A stretch of 14,241 nucleotides of DNA from Chloroflexota bacterium (GCA_012798185.1 JAAZNS010000008.1:1-14241); one strand, 5' to 3'; counted from the stretch's first letter, positions 1-7,609 are shown. The notes: generated by a model not told the origin, from the sequence alone. A program made the numbers and translations.

Positions 1-347
1 CAAAATTTATGAATGTTAGTCAGGAATTAGCAGAGACGCATTATGGTATTCATAAAGGAAAGCCATTCTATGAAGGCTTGATTAAATATATTACCTCAGC
101 ACCAGTGATGGCAATGGTCTGGGAAGGACATAATGCTATCGCAGCAGTGCGTCAAACCATGGGTTCGACCAGACCCATCGAGGCGGCGCCAGGATCAGTT
201 CGCCATGACTTCGGATTGGATGTAGGCAGAAACATTACGCATGCATCCGATACAATCGAAAATGGGATTAAGGAAATTGAACTTTGGTTCAAACCGGAAG
301 AAATCGTCTCCTGGCAGCGAGAAACGGATCGTTGGATATTTGAATGA
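1..347 (+). CDS. ndk: Nucleoside diphosphate kinase, 5' end cut off by the window
   Basis: Transfers the gamma-phosphate of ATP to nucleoside diphosphates through a phosphohistidine intermediate, balancing the NTP and dNTP pools in the cytoplasm. The reading frame is open from the first complete codon (base 3), and the residues Lys-Phe precede the first internal Met at base 9. The true start is therefore outside the window, and about 35 to 40 N-terminal residues are missing compared with the usual length of about 150. Family signatures visible are the HYGIHKGKPFYEGL segment, GPNA/K-type residues replaced by a divergent MAMVWEGHNAIAAVRQTMG stretch, and GRNITHASDT, which holds the catalytic histidine and the following Ser-Asp. 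The C-terminal tryptophan-rich tail (IVSWQRETDRWIFE) is also typical. The TGA stop at 345-347 is followed at once by a hairpin terminator, so this gene ends a transcription unit. Confidence 0.95.
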   Translation, partial: KFMNVSQELAETHYGIHKGKPFYEGLIKYITSAPVMAMVWEGHNAIAAVRQTMGSTRPIEAAPGSVRHDFGLDVGRNITHASDTIENGIKEIELWFKPEEIVSWQRETDRWIFE

Positions 348-353
348 TGCAAT

Positions 354-385
354 AAAATCCCCCGAAAGCAAATAGGGGGGTTTTT
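354..385 (+). terminator. Rho-independent terminator after ndk
   Basis: Bases 354-363 (AAAATCCCCC) can pair with 375-384 (GGGGGGTTTT), including one G-U pair, across an 11-base loop. The downstream arm runs directly into the T-run at 381-385. It begins 7 bases after the ndk stop codon. The five G-C pairs followed by T's form a classic intrinsic terminator and separate ndk from the radical SAM gene. Confidence 0.85.
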
Positions 386-396
386 GATTATTAATA

Positions 397-433
397 TTGA
401 CACAAAATCAGCCCTTTTTATCTTTGATATAAT
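397..433 (+). promoter_or_regulatory. Candidate promoter for the radical SAM / DUF2344 cassette
   Basis: A perfect TTGACA (397-402) is followed after 16 bases by TATCTT (419-424). A perfect TATAAT lies a little further on (428-433) but at a 25-base spacing that is too long for a standard sigma-70-type pairing with that -35 box. One of these -10 boxes probably starts the mRNA, giving a short leader before the ATG at 463. The position, just after the ndk terminator and before the next gene, supports a promoter here. The exact -10 element is undecided. Confidence 0.5.
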
Positions 434-462
434 CTCATTCAAATCAGTGTATTGAAGGATTA

Positions 463-2400
463 ATGGTGAAAACTCCATATTCGGTAAAATCGAAACTTGA
501 CACGATACTTCCTAGAGTACAAAAGCCGGGGCGGTATGTAGGAGGCGAGTTAAATCAAGTAATTAAAGACTGGTCTTCAATATCAGTAAAAATCGCCCTG
601 GTTTTTCCGGATATTTACGATATTGGCATGTCCAATTTAGGTTTAGCAATTCTATACGAGCTGATCAATCAACGTACGGACACATTGGCTGAGAGGGCAT
701 TTTCTCCCTGGCTCGATATGGAGGCGTTATTAAGAGAGGAAAATATTCCATTATTTTCACTTGAAACCGCCCACCCCCTATCCGAATTCGATATTATCGG
801 AATATCACTGCCTTATGAAACTCTTTATACAAATACACTGAATTTATTGGATTTATCTGGCATTCCCTTATTTTCGAACCAACGCAATGATTCACATCCC
901 ATAGTAATCGCCGGCGGTCATGCAACCTTTAATCCTGAACCAATGCATGCGTTCATCGATGCGTTCGTAATTGGAGAAGGCGAAGAAATCATCCATGAAA
1001 TCATCGACCAGTATCAAATATGGAAAAATCACTCCAACGATAAACAACAACTGCTTTTCCAGCTTTCGCAAATAAAGGGCATATACATACCATCGTTTTA
1101 TCGACCTGTATACAGTACTGACCAAAGGATTTCCCATATTGAAAAACTCACCGAATTCGCGCCATTACCGGTCATTAAGCGTATCGTTCCAAAATTGCCT
1201 CCACCGCCTACCCGCTTTATTGTCCCGATGATCGATACGGTTCATAATCGAATACCCGTTGAGATAATGCGCGGCTGTACGCGAGGTTGCCGATTTTGCC
1301 ATGCCGGTATGATTAACCGTCCTGTCCGTCAACGTTCAGTTGACGAAATTATTACTGCCATAGATCTCTCAATAAAAAATACAGGGTACGAAGAAGTAGG
1401 TTTGCTGTCATTGTCTACCTCCGACTATGCGCATATCACAGAGTTGATCGATACCCTAAATGCGCGTTTCTGCAACAAACACCTGAACATTTCCCTCCCA
1501 TCCTTGCGTATCGACACCTTTTCGGTGGAATTAATGAATGCATTGAAAACCAATCGTAGAGGAGGGTTTACATTAGCCCCAGAAGCTGCTACAGAACGAA
1601 TGCGTAATATTATCAATAAACCAGTAGATAATAATCAACTTATAGAAACCTGCAAAGCAATATTTTCTCGAGGTTGGCCAACAATCAAACTCTACTTTAT
1701 GATTGGACATCCCTTAGAAACTATGCAAGATGTCGAAAAAATTGTGCTCTTGTGTAAAGATATCCTTTTTGCAGGGCGTAGTGTGATCGGAAAAAGAGCT
1801 CAAGTAAATGCCGGTGTCAGTACCTTTATCCCCAAACCACATACCCCTTTTCAATGGGTCGCTTGTGATACGCCAGATCGTATCCTGGAAAAACAAGCAT
1901 TGCTTAAAAAAGGGTTACGCGGACCAGGGTTAAAACTTACCTGGAATTCCCCAGAAAATACTATGCTGGAAGCCTGGCTTTCGCGCGGTGATCGCCGTAT
2001 GTCAGAGGTTATTTATGAAGCCTGGAAAAGGGGAGCTAAATTCGATGCTTGGGGTGATCAATTTCTCTATAATATCTGGCAAGAAGCGTTTTGTGTTGTA
2101 GGAATTGATCCGGCATTTTATACACATCGTGAACGCCCCATTGACGAAATTTTTCCTTGGGATCATATCAATGCTGGAATTCATAAAAAGTTTCTCATCC
2201 AGGAATATATGTTCAGTAAACAAGCGATTACCAGGGGTGATTGTCGTCATATATGTTATGCATGCGGAATTCTGCCCACATTCAACGATTTACGCCGACA
2301 GTATTCAGGTGACGCCTGGTGTTGCCCAGAAGTAACAATTCCTCAACCGCAATCCTCAGCAAATAATGGTGCCTTCTCACCATTATCTAAAAGCCCATGA
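463..2400 (+). CDS. Radical SAM protein, TIGR03960 family (B12-binding-like N-terminal domain)
   Basis: A protein of 645 residues. The N-terminal part (about 40-240) resembles the cobalamin-binding-like domain of this family, with VFPDIYDIGMSNLG near residues 48-60, but has no DxHxxG cobalamin-ligand motif, so B12 binding is doubtful. The radical SAM core follows at about 265-480. Its iron-sulfur cluster motif is C-x3-C-x2-C at Cys272, Cys276 and Cys279, in RGCTRGCRFCHAG. The SAM-binding region includes LSTSDY (near 317) and LAPEAATERMR (near 371). A second C-x3-C-x2-C triad (Cys594, Cys598, Cys601) lies near the C-terminus and could bind a metal or a second cluster. The substrate is not known for this family. 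The start at ATG 463 has a purine-rich Shine-Dalgarno (GAAGGA, 454-459). It overlaps the next gene by four bases (ATGA), which indicates translational coupling with the DUF2344 partner. Confidence 0.92.
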   Translation: MVKTPYSVKSKLDTILPRVQKPGRYVGGELNQVIKDWSSISVKIALVFPDIYDIGMSNLGLAILYELINQRTDTLAERAFSPWLDMEALLREENIPLFSLETAHPLSEFDIIGISLPYETLYTNTLNLLDLSGIPLFSNQRNDSHPIVIAGGHATFNPEPMHAFIDAFVIGEGEEIIHEIIDQYQIWKNHSNDKQQLLFQLSQIKGIYIPSFYRPVYSTDQRISHIEKLTEFAPLPVIKRIVPKLPPPPTRFIVPMIDTVHNRIPVEIMRGCTRGCRFCHAGMINRPVRQRSVDEIITAIDLSIKNTGYEEVGLLSLSTSDYAHITELIDTLNARFCNKHLNISLPSLRIDTFSVELMNALKTNRRGGFTLAPEAATERMRNIINKPVDNNQLIETCKAIFSRGWPTIKLYFMIGHPLETMQDVEKIVLLCKDILFAGRSVIGKRAQVNAGVSTFIPKPHTPFQWVACDTPDRILEKQALLKKGLRGPGLKLTWNSPENTMLEAWLSRGDRRMSEVIYEAWKRGAKFDAWGDQFLYNIWQEAFCVVGIDPAFYTHRERPIDEIFPWDHINAGIHKKFLIQEYMFSKQAITRGDCRHICYACGILPTFNDLRRQYSGDAWCCPEVTIPQPQSSANNGAFSPLSKSP

Positions 2401-3029
2401 GAATACGAGTCAATTTCTCAAAAACAGAGGTTATTAAATACTCCAGCCATTTAGATTTATACCGTGCCTGGGAAAGGTGGCTTAGGCGCGCAGAGCTGCC
2501 CCTTACTTATTCAAAAGGGTTTAAACCGCACCCTCACATCAATTTGGCATGTGCACTGCCTTTAGGCTTTACCAGCGAAAATGACCTGGTCGACATCTGG
2601 CTTGAAAATACCGTTCCACTTGATGATATATATCAAGGTTTGATCCATACAGCACCACCCGGAATCTCCATTAATTACGTGGAAGAAATTCCCTCACAAA
2701 CCCCCTCCCTTCAAAAACAACTCATTGCTAGTGAATATATTATTACATTGCATAAACCGGTGACAGAACTACAAGACAAGATAAACTTGCTTAAAAATAG
2801 TGAAACAATATGGCGCGAAAGAAATGGGAAAAAATATAATTTACGCCCTCTTATCTTAGAAATAACTTCTCAGCAAGAGCCCATTTCTGGAAAGCAGCAG
2901 TTGATCATAAAGCTGAAAGCTCAAGCAAATGCCACAGGCAGACCCGATGAAATTTTGCTCTCATTGGGAATTGATCCGCAAAATACCAAAATTCACCGTC
3001 AAAAATTGATATTAGATGATAATTCGTGA
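2397..3029 (+). CDS. TIGR03936 / DUF2344 radical-SAM-linked protein
   Basis: A 210-residue cytoplasmic protein of the DUF2344 family. In many bacteria it is encoded beside the TIGR03960 radical SAM protein or fused to its C-terminus. The N-terminal segment is typical: RVNFSKTEVIKYSSHLDL, then the ERWLRRAELPLTYSKGF stretch, and HPHINLACALPLGF with its histidine pair. Its ATG lies inside the stop of the preceding gene (ATGA at 2397-2400), so it is almost certainly translated by coupling and acts with that protein. The biochemical role is unknown. Because RNase E/G and ribosomal-protein genes often lie nearby in other genomes, a link to RNA or ribosome modification has been suggested by context, but nothing in this window proves it. 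The C-terminal third is less conserved, and there are no signal peptide or membrane segments. Confidence 0.88.
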   Translation: MRIRVNFSKTEVIKYSSHLDLYRAWERWLRRAELPLTYSKGFKPHPHINLACALPLGFTSENDLVDIWLENTVPLDDIYQGLIHTAPPGISINYVEEIPSQTPSLQKQLIASEYIITLHKPVTELQDKINLLKNSETIWRERNGKKYNLRPLILEITSQQEPISGKQQLIIKLKAQANATGRPDEILLSLGIDPQNTKIHRQKLILDDNS

Positions 3030-3041
3030 AAGTATGATTTC

Positions 3042-3070
3042 TTGAAATCCCAATAAGCCGTTTCTATTAT
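3042..3070 (+). promoter_or_regulatory. Candidate promoter upstream of tRNA-Arg
   Basis: TTGAAA (3042-3047), a 17-base spacer and TATTAT (3065-3070) fit a vegetative promoter with ideal spacing. It lies 13 bases after the DUF2344 stop codon and would start transcription about 60 bases before the tRNA. A nearer alternative is scored separately at 3111-3119. Confidence 0.45.
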
Positions 3071-3110
3071 AAATTCTAAGTTTTTCGACATTCTTGTATC
3101 GAAATTATCG

Positions 3111-3119
3111 TGGTAAAAT
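3111..3119 (+). promoter_or_regulatory. Extended -10 element close to tRNA-Arg
   Basis: TGGTAAAAT is an extended -10 box (TGn followed by TAAAAT at 3114-3119). It would place the RNA start about 8 to 10 bases before the mature tRNA at 3136, a typical distance for a tRNA promoter. The -35 region is poor. A similar TGGTATAAT occurs on the minus strand upstream of obg. Confidence 0.4.
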
Positions 3120-3135
3120 TTGTCTCTACACAACT

Positions 3136-3207
3136 GCCCCCATAGCTCAGAGGATAGAGCGTTGCCCTCCGGAGGCAAAAACCCGCGTTCGAGTCGCGGT
3201 GGGGGTA
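3136..3207 (+). tRNA. tRNA-Arg, anticodon CCG
   Basis: A full cloverleaf folds by hand. The acceptor stem is 3136-3142 with 3200-3206 (first pair G-U). The D stem is GCTC/GAGC at 3145-3148 and 3157-3160. The anticodon stem is TTGCC/GGCAA at 3162-3166 and 3174-3178, with loop CTCCGGA. The T stem is CCGCG/CGCGG at 3183-3187 and 3195-3199, with loop TTCGAGT. The anticodon at 3169-3171 is CCG, which reads the arginine codon CGG. The discriminator base is A3207. The 3' CCA is not encoded (TTG follows), so it must be added by the CCA-adding enzyme. A hairpin terminator lies 25 bases downstream, so the tRNA is probably a single-gene transcript or read through from the DUF2344 gene. Confidence 0.95.
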
Positions 3208-3231
3208 TTGGTAAACAATATCCTGCGTTTC

Positions 3232-3264
3232 ATACCCCTGTAGTTCTATTGGGGTATTTTTTTT
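3232..3264 (+). terminator. Rho-independent terminator after tRNA-Arg
   Basis: ATACCCC (3232-3238) pairs perfectly with GGGGTAT (3251-3257) across a 12-base loop, followed by an unbroken T-run to 3264. It is positioned to end the tRNA transcript. Unusually, the T-run stops only 11 bases before the ATG of the next gene (3276). Confidence 0.85.
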
Positions 3265-3275
3265 GAATAGCACCT

Positions 3276-5597
3276 ATGAAAAACCTACATCAACACCTGA
3301 TAATCATTTATATACTGATTGGTTCATTTTTGTCTGCATGTACGCGGGTAAATATTCTAAGTGAAGAACCCCCCTGGAAATATGCTGATATACGAAGTCT
3401 AGATGAAGCAGATGCCGCTGATCCAGAGATGGATTTGGTTGCAGTTTATTATCGACAATCACCAGCCAATTCTCCATCTGGGACTGTTCAAATTCGGTTG
3501 GATTTTCTTGATATAACGTTTATACCTAATTGTAATGTTTTCATCGCTTTCGATACAGAAGCTGGCGGCGAATCGCTCGTCATGTCGTCTTTCCCAGCAG
3601 CCATTGATTGGGACTATTTATTAGAAATCCCGGTTTCTTCAGATATACAATTATATAACGACCGATACAAGCCTCTCAGATCGACCGGTATCAGTGTTTT
3701 TCGCGATCCCCTTCAAGATACAATGACTGTAAACCTTTCTAATAATCGATATATTAATAGTAGAAATGTTATTAATTTCCAGGTTTTCACAACACATTCT
3801 GGTGGAAGTTCACCGGCGGATTCCTCGTCAGTGATTTCATCGATCGATAGCCCGCCTGAGCGAGCCGAAGTAATGCTGGTTTTTTGGAACTCCTTCCCAG
3901 CTTATTCACCTGCGCAAGCTTTGCGGCGCTGGGATGGCGCTCATACCGGTCCCCAAGGAACCAGGCATGGATTATTTAATTTATTTAAAGCGGTTGATGA
4001 TTATTCCATCCCGATAATTTTGTTAGATCTAAAATACCCCACCTCACTATCTGCTCTGGATTATGTGGGCGGTTTGGATTTGATTAAAAGCTTAATTGCA
4101 AAGAAATTGATCATATTGCCAGATCCACAACCCATATTATCCTATATAAAACCAATCTCTTTACCCAATCAAATTTTACATGAGGAAATGCGATTTATCC
4201 AAAATATCGCTTTTGATTATGACATCCCCTTTGCTAAATCAGTTTTTTCGATACATCCGCTCCCACCCATAGATTCTGGACTTTCAAGGTATTCGACCAT
4301 TTTCTTGTTACAATCTGCAATACCCGAAATGAATCTATCATACCCTGTAATCACCTTATCTCAATGTGCTGGTCATACAATTATACCCATCTATCTATTC
4401 CCTTATCCCCATTCTTTCTATGATCAAACATCCACTGAAGGTCCGGTTATTCCTTTGAGACGAGCACTAATCGCAAATGCCATTCAAAATAATCAAAATA
4501 CATCGCCAAACCCAATGGTTTTATCTCTTGGAGGAGAAGTGCCCAATTCTTCTTGGGCAACCGCTGATGAAGCGGATATAACCTTCCAGTATATTATTAA
4601 TCATCCCTGGATTCATGTGATGGGTGAAAATGACTTGATCCCTTTCTCGAGCCAAAATGGGAAGTACTGCCCTCCTGAAGTCGCATCACAGACAATGAAA
4701 TCCAACCTTTTTGATTTTGCTTTCGGTGATAATTTCAATAAAGAATATCCAAACAATGAACCATCTAGCTTTGCGATCCAAACGCTAACGGTCATGACAT
4801 CACCTGTTTTCCCTGATCCTCCAGGTCTATATGAACTTCGGCAGAATTATTTTGACCAAGCTGGTTTATTGCTTGAGGCAGACCATTGGGAAAAAACTCA
4901 ATATTCCTTGTCTGCCTGCAGCCTTGATTTGAATAATGATAATCTGAAAGAATGTATATTATCCAACGAACAATTCTTTTTGATAATCAACCCTTCTAAT
5001 GGTGCTTTAGAATACGCGTTTTTCAAGAAGAATGATAATTTTCACGAGTTTATTGGCTCTTCTTCGATTTTAGCAACAGGTTTGAGCAGTCCAGAAACCT
5101 GGAATTTTACTGGCGGTTTAACCTCCGATCCATCAATTATTCCCGGGGCTTTTTGGAGTGAAAATCAAATAACCCAAACTTCGTCTTCAACTAACTATCT
5201 AGAATTCTCCTCATCTTTAGAAAAGATTTCATATTCACTTAGTTCTTCGAGAATTGACATATATATTACTAATTCTACTGGAGCACCATACCTTATCCCA
5301 CTTCTTTTTGATCCCTGGACACGCTTTATGCCCCATTGGTACAATCTTTTTATCAATGGATCATTATATAAGGGCGAAAATGATTTTTCTTGGAAATATC
5401 CCGATGGATCAATCATTGCACTCGAAGGAAATCATAAGATAACGATACATTCTTTTTCCGAAACGTATAGTGCAATGGGAATAACTGAAAACCCCGATGT
5501 AGATTTTCCAAGCGGACATTTCTTCCCTATGCCATTAATGGTGTGCGAAATCGAAGCCTCTGCCACGCCCATTCAAATTCATCTATCCATTCGATGA
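3276..5597 (+). CDS. Large predicted secreted lipoprotein of unknown function, possibly carbohydrate-active
   Basis: A protein of 773 residues. A basic start, a hydrophobic stretch (about 8-20) and the lipobox LSAC (19-22) predict a type II signal peptide with Cys22 as the lipidated residue, so it should be membrane-anchored on the outer side. Residues 35-170 look like a beta-sandwich (alternating polar and hydrophobic strands). Residues 195-460 contain an alpha/beta pattern with WDGAHTGPQGTRHGLFNLF, IILLDLKYPTSLSALDYVGG and INHPWIHVMGENDL, which remind me of the barrels of GH57-type hydrolases or polysaccharide deacetylases. The C-terminal part is beta-rich and holds DLNNDNLKE (551-559), similar to a calcium-binding loop. 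The carbohydrate link is inference only; I cannot name catalytic residues. An in-frame stop lies four codons before ATG 3276, and no clear Shine-Dalgarno is visible. The 3' end overlaps nadD, on the opposite strand, by 15 bases. Confidence 0.8.
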   Translation: MKNLHQHLIIIYILIGSFLSACTRVNILSEEPPWKYADIRSLDEADAADPEMDLVAVYYRQSPANSPSGTVQIRLDFLDITFIPNCNVFIAFDTEAGGESLVMSSFPAAIDWDYLLEIPVSSDIQLYNDRYKPLRSTGISVFRDPLQDTMTVNLSNNRYINSRNVINFQVFTTHSGGSSPADSSSVISSIDSPPERAEVMLVFWNSFPAYSPAQALRRWDGAHTGPQGTRHGLFNLFKAVDDYSIPIILLDLKYPTSLSALDYVGGLDLIKSLIAKKLIILPDPQPILSYIKPISLPNQILHEEMRFIQNIAFDYDIPFAKSVFSIHPLPPIDSGLSRYSTIFLLQSAIPEMNLSYPVITLSQCAGHTIIPIYLFPYPHSFYDQTSTEGPVIPLRRALIANAIQNNQNTSPNPMVLSLGGEVPNSSWATADEADITFQYIINHPWIHVMGENDLIPFSSQNGKYCPPEVASQTMKSNLFDFAFGDNFNKEYPNNEPSSFAIQTLTVMTSPVFPDPPGLYELRQNYFDQAGLLLEADHWEKTQYSLSACSLDLNNDNLKECILSNEQFFLIINPSNGALEYAFFKKNDNFHEFIGSSSILATGLSSPETWNFTGGLTSDPSIIPGAFWSENQITQTSSSTNYLEFSSSLEKISYSLSSSRIDIYITNSTGAPYLIPLLFDPWTRFMPHWYNLFINGSLYKGENDFSWKYPDGSIIALEGNHKITIHSFSETYSAMGITENPDVDFPSGHFFPMPLMVCEIEASATPIQIHLSIR

Positions 5598-6197
5598 GTT
5601 GTTGAGATAGAGACCCGTCTCGGTAATCACTTTATAGACTTCTCTTGGAACGTAATATCGGTAAGTACAATGTTCGGCAACTCTTTTACGGATTTCGGAT
5701 GAAGATATTTCCAATAACGGAGCATCCACAAAACTTACTTTATTGGAAATGCCAGGAATATTTTTTTCAAGATTTTGCCAATTGATTTTATGACCTGGTC
5801 GTCGCATAACACCCAGTCTATCCACTGCATCGACCAGCTCTCGGGGCTTATGCCATTCCGGTAAATGCCGTAAAGAATCTCCTCCCATCAGGTAGATTAT
5901 CTCACTGCCCGGGAATTGGTTTCGAATAATATTTACTGTATCCACCGCATAATGAGGCCCAGGACGGTCGATATCCACTCTGGAAAATTCAAAAAACGGA
6001 TTATCGGATAATGCAGCCTCAAGCATCTTCTCCCTTAATTCGATAGGCGTAATTGACTGCCCAATTTTATGAGGCGGGGAAGATGTAAGCACAAAAAGTA
6101 AGCGATCCAAATCCAGCTGACATTGCGATTCAGCAGCCAGAATCAAATGTCCTAAATGCGGGGGGTCGAATGTACCACCAAATATTCCAAGTCGCAT
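5583..6197 (-). CDS. nadD: Nicotinate-nucleotide adenylyltransferase
   Basis: Adenylates nicotinate mononucleotide with ATP to form deamido-NAD, the step before NAD synthetase in NAD biosynthesis. The N-terminal GIFGGTFDPPHLGH is the nucleotidyltransferase motif, with the HxGH signature. The C-terminal ISSSEIR is the second conserved ATP-binding element, and YVPREVYKVI is typical of the tail. I chose the ATG at 6195-6197, giving 204 residues, because the family normally begins a few residues before the GxFGGTFDP strand and this start lies two bases after the obg stop. An in-frame ATG at 6212 would add five residues (MGRLN) and overlap obg by 13 bases. Neither has a strong ribosome binding site. 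Either way translation is probably coupled to obg. Its stop lies within the convergent lipoprotein gene. Confidence 0.95.
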   Translation of the reverse strand: MRLGIFGGTFDPPHLGHLILAAESQCQLDLDRLLFVLTSSPPHKIGQSITPIELREKMLEAALSDNPFFEFSRVDIDRPGPHYAVDTVNIIRNQFPGSEIIYLMGGDSLRHLPEWHKPRELVDAVDRLGVMRRPGHKINWQNLEKNIPGISNKVSFVDAPLLEISSSEIRKRVAEHCTYRYYVPREVYKVITETGLYLNNSSNG

Positions 6198-6199
6198 AT

Positions 6200-7465
6200 T
6201 TAATCTGCCCATTCAAGCTCATATTCACCGATGAACACAGTATCTCCAGGTTTAACCCCCGCTTCACGTAAAGCGTCTTCGATGCCAAGAGTTTTTAGGA
6301 TTTTCTGGAATCTGCGTACAGATTGATCGTATTCCCAATATGTCATGGAGGCTGCTCTTTCGATTGCAGCACCTTTCACTTGCCAGCCATTATTGGCACG
6401 TTTTATTGTAAATTGGCTAGGGTCAGTTTCCACTCGATATAGGGGAGTTTCTTCATATGGGCGAATCTCAATTGTCAACTCTTTCAATAACTTAGAGGCT
6501 TGATAAAGCATAGGCCTTACATTAGTACCTGCAATCGCTGATATACCAATAATATGTTCGACACCTTGTTTTTTTAAGCGCTTCGCAATATCCGGATATC
6601 GGTCGTTTACCTCAGGAATGTCGATTTTATTTAAAGCGATAACCTGCGGTTTTTTCACCAGTTCGGGATCGAACAATGCTAATTCGGTATTAATTTGTGC
6701 ATAGTCTAAAACAGGGTCATCGGCAAGTCCATCCAGCAGGTGAATTAATACCTTCGTTCTTTGAATATGCCGTAGAAATTCATATCCCAAACCCACACCT
6801 TTATGGGCGCCTTCGATTAATCCAGGAATATCGGCTAAAACTAATATTGTGTTGTCATCCAATTCAACAACCCCTAAATTGGGTTCCAGGGTTGTAAAAG
6901 GATAAGGAGCAATTTTAGGTTTGGCACGAGTTACCATCGCTAGTAATGTAGATTTTCCCGCATTCGGCACGCCAATTATCCCAATATCGGCAATCAATTT
7001 CAACTCTAAACGCAGGAAGCGTTCGATGCCCGGTTCGCCCCTTTCGGCAATGCGCGGCACGTGATCGCGGGAATTAGCAAAATGGACATTTCCCCGTCCA
7101 CCGCGCCCTCCTAAAGCAATCTTGTACCTTTGTTCGGGTTCTACTAAATCCGTTATGATATCGTTAGTTTGATCATCATAAACGAGTGTGCCGGGGGGGA
7201 CTTTTATGATTAAATCTTTTCCGTCTTTACCAGTCATTTTTTGTTTTTTACCGTTTTCACCGTCTTCTGCAAAAAACTTACGCTTTTGCCGAAAATTCGA
7301 TAGGGTATTCAATGTTGGTTCTACTTCTAAAATGATATCCCCACCCTTTCCTCCATCTCCACCGTCTGGACCACCAAATGGCACATATTTTTCTTTACGG
7401 AAATGTACTATCCCATCGCCACCTTTTCCTGAGCGAATATGGATTTGGGCTCGATCGATAAACAT
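6200..7465 (-). CDS. obgE: GTPase Obg/CgtA
   Basis: An essential ribosome-associated GTPase involved in late assembly of the 50S subunit and in stress control. All three domains are present in 421 residues. The glycine-rich Obg fold is at 1-158 (GGPDGGDGGKGGD near 31-43 and GGRGGRGN near 119-126). The G domain has G1 GVPNAGKS (165-172), switch PFTT (189-192), G3 DIPG (212-215), G4 NKID (279-282) and G5 SA (309-310). The C-terminal OCT domain (about 335-421) ends in GDTVFIGEYELEW. The ATG at 7463-7465 is preceded by an AGGA about 10 bases upstream. It is the first gene of an obg-nadD unit transcribed away from rex. In many bacteria obg follows rplU-rpmA; here those ribosomal genes are absent. 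Confidence 0.97.
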   Translation of the reverse strand: MFIDRAQIHIRSGKGGDGIVHFRKEKYVPFGGPDGGDGGKGGDIILEVEPTLNTLSNFRQKRKFFAEDGENGKKQKMTGKDGKDLIIKVPPGTLVYDDQTNDIITDLVEPEQRYKIALGGRGGRGNVHFANSRDHVPRIAERGEPGIERFLRLELKLIADIGIIGVPNAGKSTLLAMVTRAKPKIAPYPFTTLEPNLGVVELDDNTILVLADIPGLIEGAHKGVGLGYEFLRHIQRTKVLIHLLDGLADDPVLDYAQINTELALFDPELVKKPQVIALNKIDIPEVNDRYPDIAKRLKKQGVEHIIGISAIAGTNVRPMLYQASKLLKELTIEIRPYEETPLYRVETDPSQFTIKRANNGWQVKGAAIERAASMTYWEYDQSVRRFQKILKTLGIEDALREAGVKPGDTVFIGEYELEWAD

Positions 7466-7488
7466 TACAACATATCCTGTATCATCAT

Positions 7489-7517
7489 AGTATAGGGAAT
7501 AAGCAATATATTGATAA
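7489..7517 (-). promoter_or_regulatory. Candidate proximal promoter of obg-nadD
   Basis: Read on the minus strand, TTATCA (7512-7517), a 17-base spacer and TATACT (7489-7494) lie just upstream of obg, giving a leader of about 15 to 20 bases that includes the AGGA ribosome binding site. Confidence 0.45.
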
Positions 7518-7609
7518 GATAAACAGTTAAAAAATAAATAAAATATTATGGCTATTCCGATTTCTCTACCATTCGCTTTTCGATAAAAATACCAATCGAA
7601 ACTTAGAAA

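Noticed and set aside
152..478. Minus-strand open frame of 108 codons across the ndk end and the terminator
   Set aside because: It lies opposite ndk, runs through the terminator hairpin and promoter region, and resembles no protein; treated as a shadow frame.
3076..3273. Minus-strand open frame across the tRNA gene
   Set aside because: It overlaps the full tRNA-Arg and its terminator and has no coding features.
7188..7490. Plus-strand open frame of about 100 codons rich in Pro and Ser, opposite the start of obg
   Set aside because: It is the complement of the glycine-rich Obg domain; Gly codons read backwards give Pro. It has no Shine-Dalgarno or family resemblance.
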